Shown: positions 5,745 through 11,831 of the stretch, piece by piece
Layout of the letters: the number at the start of each line of letters is the position of its first letter
How positions within the stretch are numbered: the first letter of the stretch is position 1
Assembly (NCBI GenBank): GCA_929200295.1
Contig: CAKMZE010000040.1
Span: 9,088-20,918 of the forward strand
DNA: 11,831 nt
Direction: 5' to 3'
Source: an uncultured Alphaproteobacteria bacterium
GTDB lineage: Bacteria > Pseudomonadota > Alphaproteobacteria > Rhodobacterales > Rhodobacteraceae
The notes under the pieces: model-generated
Databases searched by the model: none
What the model was told of the DNA's origin: nothing
Seen by the model: only the letters and a program-made list of their open reading frames with translations
Program-made: the position numbers and the translations under genes

Positions 5745-7184
5745 ATGATCACGCAGACAGAATTTTACATTAACGGGGCTTGGGTTGCACCAGCGACACC
5801 GCATGATCATCCGGTGATTAACCCAGCAACCGAAGAGGTTTGCGCGACAATATCGCTTGGGGGGCAAGCGGATACAGATGCGGCTGTTGCTGCGGCCAAG
5901 GCGGCTTTCCCGTCGTGGGCGGCAACAGATCCGGGCAAGCGGGCTGAGCATGTCAAAGCGATTTTGGCGCAATATCACGCACGCGCCGAAGAAATGGCCC
6001 AAGCGATCAGTCTTGAGATGGGTGCACCAATTGATTTGGCGCGGAACAGTCAGGCGCCCTGCCTGCCGTGGCATACCGACGGGTTCCTTGCCGCGTTTGA
6101 AGGGTTTGAATGGGTGCGCCCCTTGGGTGATCATGCCCCAAACGACCGTATCGCGATGGAGCCGATTGGCGTCGTGGGGCTGATCACCCCGTGGAATTGG
6201 CCGATGAATCAGGTCACGCTCAAGGTGATTCCTGCGCTGCTCGCGGGCTGCACAATCGTGCTGAAACCCTCAGAAGAAGCGCCATTGTCCTCAATGCTCT
6301 TTGCTGAGTTTGTCCATGACGCGGGTGTGCCTGCGGGTGTGTTTAACCTCGTCAATGGTGACGGGTTAGGTGTCGGCACGCAGCTGTCTGCGCATGAGGA
6401 TGTTGAAATGATCAGCTTCACAGGATCGACTCGTGCTGGCAAAGCGATCTCTAAAACCGCCGCCGAGACCCTTAAACGTGTGACGCTAGAGCTGGGTGGC
6501 AAAGGTGCCAATGTGATCTTTGCTGATGCGGACCCTAAGGCTGTCAAGCGTGGGGTGCTGCATTGCATGCAAAACACGGGCCAGTCATGTAACGCGCCAA
6601 CCCGCATGATGGTTGAGCAAAGCTATTATGATGAGGCTGTTGCCCTCGCCTGTGAGGTTGCCGAAAACGTCACTGTTGGCCCAACAGATCAAGAGGGGCG
6701 TCATATCGGCCCCGTGGTCAACAAAACCCAATGGGACAAAATCCAAGGCTTGATCGAAACAGGCATTGCCGAAGGTGCGCGCCTTGTCACTGGCGGCACC
6801 GGCTTGCCCGAGGGCGTGAACCGTGGGTATTACGTGCGTCCGACCGTCTTTGCTGATGTCACACCGGGGATGACCATTGAACGCGAAGAGATTTTTGGCC
6901 CGGTTCTGTCGATCATGCCATTTGAGGACGAGGCCCATGCGATCGCGATGGCCAATGATACGCTTTATGGGCTGACCAATTACGTACAAACCCAAGATGG
7001 CGGGCGGCGGAACCGTATGGCACTGGCGCTGAAATCCGGCATGGTCGAGATGAACGGCGAAGGCCGCGGCCAAGGATCCCCCTTTGGCGGTGTCAAACAA
7101 TCAGGCCGCGCCCGCGAAGGCGGTGCTTGGGGGATCGAAGAATTTCTCGAAGCCAAAGCAATCTCTGGCTGGGCTGCTGAATAA
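5745..7184 (+). CDS. NAD(P)-dependent aldehyde dehydrogenase
   Basis: This 479-residue protein oxidises an aldehyde to its acid using NAD(P)+. The family residues are all visible: Asn151 in TPWNWP, the cofactor loop SFTGSTRAGK, general base Glu249 in LELGGKGAN, the nucleophile Cys282 in GQSCNAPTR, and EEIFGPVLS further on. The C-terminal PFGGVKQSGRAREGG segment is typical of the superfamily. Length is normal. The ATG at 5745 is chosen because GGAG lies six bases before it; the ATG at 5709 adds 12 residues without a ribosome-binding site. The substrate cannot be read from sequence. It is monocistronic and ends 15 bases from the convergent rluA. Intact. Confidence 0.93.
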   Translation: MITQTEFYINGAWVAPATPHDHPVINPATEEVCATISLGGQADTDAAVAAAKAAFPSWAATDPGKRAEHVKAILAQYHARAEEMAQAISLEMGAPIDLARNSQAPCLPWHTDGFLAAFEGFEWVRPLGDHAPNDRIAMEPIGVVGLITPWNWPMNQVTLKVIPALLAGCTIVLKPSEEAPLSSMLFAEFVHDAGVPAGVFNLVNGDGLGVGTQLSAHEDVEMISFTGSTRAGKAISKTAAETLKRVTLELGGKGANVIFADADPKAVKRGVLHCMQNTGQSCNAPTRMMVEQSYYDEAVALACEVAENVTVGPTDQEGRHIGPVVNKTQWDKIQGLIETGIAEGARLVTGGTGLPEGVNRGYYVRPTVFADVTPGMTIEREEIFGPVLSIMPFEDEAHAIAMANDTLYGLTNYVQTQDGGRRNRMALALKSGMVEMNGEGRGQGSPFGGVKQSGRAREGGAWGIEEFLEAKAISGWAAE

Positions 7185-7199
7185 GGATACGCGCGTGGA

Positions 7200-7847
7200 T
7201 TAAAACGGCGTTTTCGCCGTGATTCGCATGCCTTGCCCGCCGTCGGGGTGCCGAAACTGGAGCGTTTCTGAATGCAGCATAAGGCGCGGGTGATTGCGTG
7301 CTTCTCGGCTGGCGTAAAATGGATCACCCAAAATTGGGTGACCCAAGGCGAGCATATGGACGCGTAATTGATGCGAGCGCCCGGTTTTTGGGCTTAGTCT
7401 GACGCGGGTTTCACCCGGTTTGCGTTTGATCACACGCCAATCCGTGACTGCGGCTTTACCGTTCTCATGATCGACCATTTGCTTTGGCCTGTTTGGCCAA
7501 TCCACGATCAATGGCAGGTCAACGGTGCCCTTTGCCTCGCTCATCTCGCCAAAAACCCGCGCGACATAGGTTTTCTTAGTCATGCGTTTCTCAAATTGCA
7601 GGCCTAAGTGGCGTTGCGCATGTGGGGTGAGCGCAAAAATCATCACGCCTGATGTATCGCGGTCGAGCCTATGCACCAACAGTGCTTGTGGAAACACGGC
7701 TTGCACACGTGTGATCAGACAATCCGCCAGATCAGGGCCTTTACCCGGCACAGATAGTAGGCCCGAGGGTTTATCTACCAGAAGGACCTCATGATCATCA
7801 TGCAAAATGACAAGTGGGTCGTTGGGCGGATTATAGATGTCACTCAT
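7200..7847 (-). CDS. rluA: RluA-type 23S rRNA/tRNA pseudouridine synthase
   Basis: This 215-residue enzyme isomerises uridine to pseudouridine. The catalytic motif HRLDRDTSG places the nucleophilic Asp at 62. The protein follows E. coli RluA closely along its length as I remember it: an NPP start, a KPSGLLSVPG loop, VDLPLI.DWPNRPKQ, and GRSHQLRVHMLALGHPILGD near the end. It has no S4 domain, also like RluA. E. coli RluA modifies U746 of 23S rRNA and U32 of some tRNAs, so a similar target is likely here. The ATG at 7847 overlaps the yggS stop by 8 bases; a longer reading upstream would run through yggS. The last codons hold a hairpin that may end the transcript. Confidence 0.92.
   Translation of the reverse strand: MSDIYNPPNDPLVILHDDHEVLLVDKPSGLLSVPGKGPDLADCLITRVQAVFPQALLVHRLDRDTSGVMIFALTPHAQRHLGLQFEKRMTKKTYVARVFGEMSEAKGTVDLPLIVDWPNRPKQMVDHENGKAAVTDWRVIKRKPGETRVRLSPKTGRSHQLRVHMLALGHPILGDPFYASREARNHPRLMLHSETLQFRHPDGGQGMRITAKTPF
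7202..7220 (-). terminator. Possible terminator inside the end of rluA
   Basis: On the minus strand ACGGCG-AAAA-CGCCGT (7220-7205) forms a 6-bp GC-rich stem. The following T-run reaches the TAA stop codon of rluA. The stem lies in the codons for the last residues. Six base pairs and a T-run of about four are at the weak end for an intrinsic terminator. The hairpin also lies just after the aldehyde dehydrogenase stop, but no T-run follows on that strand. Confidence 0.4.
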
Positions 7848-8493
7848 AAACGCGATCACCAAAGATCGCGGAGCCCACGCGCACATGGGTGGCCCCCAAG
7901 GCAATTGCTGTTTCAAAATCGCTGCTCATCCCCATCGACAGCCCTTTTAGATCATTACGTTCAGCAATTTTGGCCAGTAGTGCGAAATGCAGCGCGGGTT
8001 CCTCGGACACAGGGGGGATGCACATCAGGCCCTTGATCGGCAGATCGAGCGCGCGCGCATCTGCGATAAACGCATCAGCGTCACGCGGCAGAACGCCTGC
8101 TTTTTGCGGCTCTTCGCCGGTGTTCACTTGGACAAAGAGATCGGGACATTGGCCTAGCTCTTGTGCAAGCCTCGCGATGGTCTTGGCGAGCTTTGGGCGG
8201 TCAAGCGTGTGAATGGCTTGGGCCAGCTGCATCGCTTGCCGGGCTTTGTTGGTTTGTAACGGCCCGATGAGATGCAGATCAATATGGTTATAGGTTTCGC
8301 GAAACTGCGGCCATTTCCCTGCGGCCTCTTGTACGGTGTTTTCACCAAAAACCCGGTGGCCTTCTTTCAACACTGATTCAGTGCGCGCATTGGGCTGCAC
8401 CTTAGAAACTGCGATCAATGCTACATCTTGTGCTTCACGGCCTGCACGAGATGCAGATTGTGCGATCCGGGCGTGGATATCTGAAAGTGACAT
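7840..8493 (-). CDS. yggS: YggS/PROSC-family PLP homeostasis protein
   Basis: This protein of 217 residues binds pyridoxal 5'-phosphate and helps balance the B6 pool; it has no confirmed catalytic reaction. The PLP lysine is Lys31 in IAVSKVQP. Other family motifs follow in order: FGENTVQE, HLIGPLQTNK, VNTGEEPQK, LMCIPP, LSMGMSSDFETAI and GSAIFG. It is a single alanine-racemase-like barrel of normal length. I prefer the ATG at 8493, which has AGGA eight bases upstream; the in-frame ATG at 8502 adds three residues but has no spaced ribosome-binding site. It is the first gene of a two-gene unit with rluA and is divergent from the porin gene. Confidence 0.94.
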   Translation of the reverse strand: MSLSDIHARIAQSASRAGREAQDVALIAVSKVQPNARTESVLKEGHRVFGENTVQEAAGKWPQFRETYNHIDLHLIGPLQTNKARQAMQLAQAIHTLDRPKLAKTIARLAQELGQCPDLFVQVNTGEEPQKAGVLPRDADAFIADARALDLPIKGLMCIPPVSEEPALHFALLAKIAERNDLKGLSMGMSSDFETAIALGATHVRVGSAIFGDRVYE

Positions 8494-8502
8494 CGCGATC
8501 AT

Positions 8503-8728
8503 CCTGTTAAATGCCTAAAATGAAGGCGTTGTTGCCTCATAAACAGATTGGCAAAAGATGTCATCGGCGGAAACACGCAAATTTGTGTGTGTCCTTGATG
8601 CATCATTTTCATGGCACCCACCAAAGTTTTCACCAAAGACCTTGAGTGTGCAGCCAGTTGAGCGCAGTTAAGGGGCCAATGCTAGACGATCTGGCATCTT
8701 GGGAATGCAAACACGAGGGAAAATATCC
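8503..8728. promoter_or_regulatory. Divergent yggS/porin control region
   Basis: This gap carries the promoters of yggS (-) and the porin (+). It holds an 18-base near-perfect palindrome, ACACGCAAATTTGTGTGT (8573-8590), with 16 of 18 positions symmetric. An 8-base direct repeat CACCAAAG follows at 8619-8626 and 8631-8638, 12 bases apart. TTGAGC (8658-8663) followed after 17 bases by GCTAGA is a weak promoter candidate. GAGGGA (8715-8720) is a good ribosome-binding site 8 bases before the porin ATG. Protein binding at the repeats is inferred only. Confidence 0.4.
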
Positions 8729-9772
8729 ATGAAAAGCACCCTTCTTACTACGACTGCCCTGGTCGCCTTTGCTGGCGCAGCTGCAGCTGACGGCCACTCA
8801 AGCATCGGCTTCTCTGGTGAAGCTGCGCTTGGTGTAACAAGTACAACAGGTGTCAACGACACTGAAACAACTGATCTGTATTGGGACGCAAGCATTGACG
8901 TTTCAATGTCAGCTGAGCTTGACAACGGTATCACAGCATCTGCTGATTTCGGCATCAATGTTGTTGATAGCAACCTTGGTGAAGCTGTCAGCACTTCTGA
9001 TTACGTTCTGTCAATTTCTGGCGGCAACTCAAGCTTGAGCTTCGGTGACATCGAAAATGTTGCAGAAGACAACTTTGGTGGTGCAGACGGTAGCACAGCG
9101 ACTGGCTTCACAGAAGCTGGTGATGAGCCTGTTCTTGCTGGTTCAACAACATTTGGTGGTTTCACTGCTCAGGTGTCTTTCAACGCTGACAATGATGACC
9201 TTTCAAACATGCAGCTTCACGTTGCTGGCGATCTTGGCGCTGCAAGCGTTGAGTTGGGCTACGAAGACCGCGGCACTGCTGACGCAATCGTTGGTGTTGC
9301 AGCATCAGGTACATTCGCAAACGCAACTGTAACTGGTTCTTATGTCACTGACGGCACTGAGACATCTACAGGTATCGAGCTTTCATACCCTGTTGGCGCT
9401 GTGACTGTTGGCGGTTACTACTCAATGAACGACGTTGCAGAAGACAACATGGGCGTGTCAGCTGATTACGAAGCAGGCGCAATCTCTGTATCTGCAAGCT
9501 ATGACATGGACGGCGGCACAGACGTTGGTTCATATGCGATCGAAGGCTCTTACGACATGGGCAATGGCTTGACTGTCAACGCTGGTGTTCTGGGTTCAGA
9601 CGCAACTGGTGCAAACACAACAACATACCTTGCTGGTACATATGATCTGGGCGGCGACGCATCATTGTTGATGTCATACGCAACAGACGGCGATGCAGCG
9701 GCACTTGGCGAAGACTTGGGTGATCCTGAGTACAACGAAGGTCTGACTGTTGAGGTCTCATTCGCATTCTAA
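8729..9772 (+). CDS. Outer-membrane porin, highly acidic
   Basis: This 347-residue protein has a signal peptide with Ala-rich end (cleavage near AAA-D, after residue 20). It then shows repeating amphipathic beta-strand segments and a closing VEVSFAF, the terminal Phe expected for insertion by the BAM complex. It resembles Rhodobacter-type general porins, which form trimeric channels for small solutes. The mature part is extreme in charge: I count 34 Asp and 19 Glu against one Arg and no Lys. Codon choice also differs from neighbours, with many GCA/GCT, ACA/ACT and TCA, as in a strongly expressed gene. The ATG at 8729 is chosen for the signal peptide and the GAGGGA upstream; an in-frame reading from 8699 adds ten residues. 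VAEDN occurs twice, 125 codons apart. Confidence 0.88.
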   Translation: MKSTLLTTTALVAFAGAAAADGHSSIGFSGEAALGVTSTTGVNDTETTDLYWDASIDVSMSAELDNGITASADFGINVVDSNLGEAVSTSDYVLSISGGNSSLSFGDIENVAEDNFGGADGSTATGFTEAGDEPVLAGSTTFGGFTAQVSFNADNDDLSNMQLHVAGDLGAASVELGYEDRGTADAIVGVAASGTFANATVTGSYVTDGTETSTGIELSYPVGAVTVGGYYSMNDVAEDNMGVSADYEAGAISVSASYDMDGGTDVGSYAIEGSYDMGNGLTVNAGVLGSDATGANTTTYLAGTYDLGGDASLLMSYATDGDAAALGEDLGDPEYNEGLTVEVSFAF

Positions 9773-9796
9773 TTGAACGCGACATGACTTAAGTTT

Positions 9797-9827
9797 GAGC
9801 GGTCCTTTGGGGCCGCTCTTTCTTTTT
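9797..9827 (+). terminator. Intrinsic terminator after the porin
   Basis: GAGCGGTCC (9797-9805) and GGGCCGCTC (9810-9818) form a 9-bp stem with one U-G pair around a TTTG loop, followed by TTTCTTTTT. It lies 24 bases after the porin stop. This is the clearest terminator in the window and separates the porin transcript from the DUF3576-leuS unit. Confidence 0.85.
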
Positions 9828-9910
9828 GTGGGGTGGTGTCATCTGCGCCAAATAGCTTGTGAGCATGCTAGAGCTTCGCTAAACCTATTTCCTAAGAGAC
9901 GTGAGATTTT

Positions 9911-9918
9911 GGGGGGGG
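9911..9918 (+). repeat. G8 homopolymer before the DUF3576 start
   Basis: Eight G residues lie 8 bases before the ATG at 9927, where the ribosome-binding site should be. A second, out-of-frame ATG at 9920 reads 10 codons and stops at 9952. The G run may act as the Shine-Dalgarno region and is a site where slippage could change spacing. Confidence 0.4.
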
Positions 9919-9926
9919 TATGCGCA

Positions 9927-10352
9927 ATGGCACGCACAGGCATGCAGCATAAGGCGGCAGCAATTATAATGGCGGTGGCATTATCCGCGTGCGGCAGCCT
10001 CGGCGGGGGCAGTGCAGATGCCACGCGCGCCGCAGTGCGGACGAGCGGCGCGGAAAGTGTCGCTGTAAACCGCTATCTCTGGTCTGCGACGCTCGATGTG
10101 CTTAGCTTCCTACCGATTGAAAGCGTCGATCCCTTCACGGGCGTCATCGTCTTTGGTTATGGTCGCCCTGAGGGCGGCGCACGCACCTATCGCGGCACTG
10201 TTTATATCTCTGACCCTGCGCTTGATGCGCGGTCGCTAAATGTTGCCTTGATGACCTCTGGCGGACCTGTCTCGGTTGAAACGCAACGCGCGATCGAGGA
10301 TGCTATCCTAAGCCGCGCGCGTCAAATCAGAGTGAATGACAGCGCTCTCTAG
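9927..10352 (+). CDS. DUF3576-domain lipoprotein
   Basis: This 141-residue protein has a signal peptide with lipobox LSAC (Cys22 lipidated) and a glycine-rich linker. A compact domain follows, with VNRYLWSATLDVLSFLPIESVDPFTGVIV (about 48-76), then a beta-strand RTYRGTVYISDPALDARSLNVAL. That pattern fits the DUF3576 family, found in alphaproteobacteria next to leuS and cell-envelope genes. Its role is not established; an envelope task is likely from the lipid anchor and context. The ATG at 9927 is chosen because it gives a normal signal peptide. ATG 9942 is also in frame but lacks a spaced ribosome-binding site, and a longer reading from 9795 would start inside the porin terminator. leuS follows 78 bases later on the same strand. 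Confidence 0.85.
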   Translation: MARTGMQHKAAAIIMAVALSACGSLGGGSADATRAAVRTSGAESVAVNRYLWSATLDVLSFLPIESVDPFTGVIVFGYGRPEGGARTYRGTVYISDPALDARSLNVALMTSGGPVSVETQRAIEDAILSRARQIRVNDSAL

Positions 10353-10430
10353 CCATCCGCGCGTCTGCGCAGTATGAATGACGCCGGGCCCTATATGCGC
10401 GGCGTTTGTGATTGAAAGATAAGATACCCC

Positions 10431-11831
10431 ATGTCCACTTATTCTCCTGCTGAGATTGAACGTAAATGGCAAGCCGCTTGGGATGAGGCCCAAAGTTTTC
10501 GAGCGGTGCGCACTGAGGACAAGCCGAAATATTACGTGCTTGAAATGTTCCCATACCCATCGGGTAATCTGCATATGGGGCATGTGCGCAACTACACCAT
10601 GGGCGATGTGATCGCGCGCTATAAGATCGCCACAGGCCATAACGTCTTGCACCCGATGGGTTGGGATGCCTTTGGCATGCCAGCCGAGAACGCGGCGATG
10701 GCCTCGGGCGGGCACCCCAAGGATTGGACCTACGCTAATATTGCGCATATGAAGGGTCAGATGAAGCCATTGGGCCTGTCGCTCGATTGGACGCGTGAGT
10801 TTGCCACCTGTGACCCGGAATATTACGGCCAACAACAGGCGCTCTTTATCGATTTTCTGGAAAAGGGGCTGATCTACCGCAAAAAGGCGATGGTCAACTG
10901 GGACCCTGTGGATATGACCGTGCTCGCCAATGAGCAAGTGATTGACGGCAAAGGCTGGCGCTCAGGCGCCGAGGTTGAGCGCCGCGAGCTGGTGCAATGG
11001 TTCTTTAAAATATCTGATTACTCCGAAGAGCTGTTGGATGCGCTAGACGGGCTGGATCACTGGCCTGCCAAGGTCAAACTGATGCAATCAAACTGGATCG
11101 GGCGGTCACGCGGGATCGAGATCAGTTTTGAGCGCACAGATGGCTGCGCGCCGATTATCTGTTATTCCACACGGCCCGATACAATGCGTGGTGCATCATT
11201 TATCGCCGTAGCGCCTGATCACCCGGTGGCAAAGGCGTTGGAGGCAGATAGGCCTGATCTTGCGGCCTTTATCGCGGAATGCCGTAAGATGGATACAACC
11301 GAGGCCGCGATGGAAAAGGCCGAGAAAAAGGGCATTGATACAGGTGTGCGGGTCAAGCACCCGGTCTACCCTGACCAAGACCTGCCCGTTTGGATCGGGA
11401 ATTTCGTGTTGATGGATTATGGCACGGGCGCTGTGTTTGGCTGCCCCGCACATGACCAGCGCGATTTGGATTTTGCGCGCAAATATGACCTGCCTGTGCA
11501 AAACGCATTTTATATGCCGGGCGATGAAACCCCCGTTGGGGATGAGGCATTGGTGCCAGCGAAATCAGAGCCTGTTGTCTTTATCGATCACTTTGCAGGG
11601 ATCAAAGAGACCACAAGCCAAGATGCAATAGACGCCACAATCGATTATTTTGAGACACATGGTCTTGGCCAAGGCCACACACAGTATCGCCTGCGCGATT
11701 GGGGGCTGAGCCGTCAACGCTATTGGGGTTGCCCGATCCCGATCGTTCATTGTGAAAGCTGCGGCGTCGTGCCTGAGGCAAAGGAAAACCTGCCCATCGC
11801 ACTGCCCTATGATGTCAGGTTTGACACGCCG
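10431..11831 (+). CDS. leuS: Leucyl-tRNA synthetase, 3' end missing
   Basis: The frame is open from ATG 10431 to the right edge, giving 467 residues of a protein normally about 850 long. It charges tRNA-Leu with leucine in the cytoplasm. The class I HIGH motif is HMGH at 48-51, preceded by FPYPSG. The CP1 editing domain shows the Thr-rich STRPDT segment (246-251) and GTGAVFGCPAHD (331-342), whose Asp342 matches the conserved editing aspartate. A WGLSRQRYWGCPIP segment marks the return to the catalytic core, followed by a Cys-x2-Cys pair. The KMSKS loop and the tRNA-binding end lie outside the window. The ribosome-binding site is weak (AAGATAAGA). Probably co-transcribed with the DUF3576 gene; in relatives lptE and holA often follow, which cannot be checked here. 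Confidence 0.97.
   Translation, partial: MSTYSPAEIERKWQAAWDEAQSFRAVRTEDKPKYYVLEMFPYPSGNLHMGHVRNYTMGDVIARYKIATGHNVLHPMGWDAFGMPAENAAMASGGHPKDWTYANIAHMKGQMKPLGLSLDWTREFATCDPEYYGQQQALFIDFLEKGLIYRKKAMVNWDPVDMTVLANEQVIDGKGWRSGAEVERRELVQWFFKISDYSEELLDALDGLDHWPAKVKLMQSNWIGRSRGIEISFERTDGCAPIICYSTRPDTMRGASFIAVAPDHPVAKALEADRPDLAAFIAECRKMDTTEAAMEKAEKKGIDTGVRVKHPVYPDQDLPVWIGNFVLMDYGTGAVFGCPAHDQRDLDFARKYDLPVQNAFYMPGDETPVGDEALVPAKSEPVVFIDHFAGIKETTSQDAIDATIDYFETHGLGQGHTQYRLRDWGLSRQRYWGCPIPIVHCESCGVVPEAKENLPIALPYDVRFDTP

Noticed and set aside
10374..10415. Short frame MNDAGPYMRGVCD before leuS as a leader peptide
   Set aside because: A leucine attenuator leader should be rich in Leu codons, and this has none. 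The nearby ACGCCG/CGGCGT hairpin has a long loop and almost no T-run.
10308..10937. Long minus-strand frame opposite the start of leuS
   Set aside because: It is antisense to the clearly conserved HMGH-containing coding sequence of leuS.

Overview
The window looks like chromosomal DNA from a marine Rhodobacterales (Roseobacter-group) alphaproteobacterium. The evidence is a DUF3576 lipoprotein directly upstream of leuS, a Rhodobacter-type porin with a C-terminal Phe, and a yggS-rluA pair. This placement comes from recognised protein families and general gene-order knowledge; no search was run.

Layout. (1) 1-215: two tandem GC-rich palindromes, then a leader with three nested inverted repeats. 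An alternative pairing in this leader would cover the Shine-Dalgarno site of the next gene. (2) 216-1485 (+): a tightly overlapping four-gene operon of three small lipoproteins and a GNAT acetyltransferase. The lipoproteins share a C-terminal pattern (GC-aromatic ... C-x-D) and look like diverged tandem paralogues of a family I do not recognise. (3) 1584-3593 (+): a stand-alone hydantoinase/oxoprolinase (HyuA-type) protein. (4) 3594-4966: a visibly AT-richer patch. It holds a small secreted cysteine-containing protein on the minus strand, an in-frame fusion of an IS5-type transposase N-terminus to an IS66-type transposase C-terminus, and a 63-bp imperfect inverted repeat. I read it as a mobile-element graveyard or small acquired island. 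(5) 4967-7184: a 1-Cys peroxiredoxin (-) divergent from an NAD(P)-dependent aldehyde dehydrogenase (+), with a dyad between them. (6) 7200-8493 (-): yggS-rluA, overlapping by 8 bases. A short hairpin in the last codons of rluA may be its terminator. (7) 8729-9772 (+): a very acidic porin whose mature part has no lysine and one arginine, followed by a clear intrinsic terminator. (8) 9927-11831 (+): the DUF3576 lipoprotein and leuS, which runs off the right edge.

Most of the window is housekeeping or ordinary accessory metabolism. The parts least explained by known families are the three-lipoprotein operon with its structured leader, and the low-GC patch with the transposase chimera and the small secreted protein. 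No rRNA, tRNA or CRISPR array was seen.
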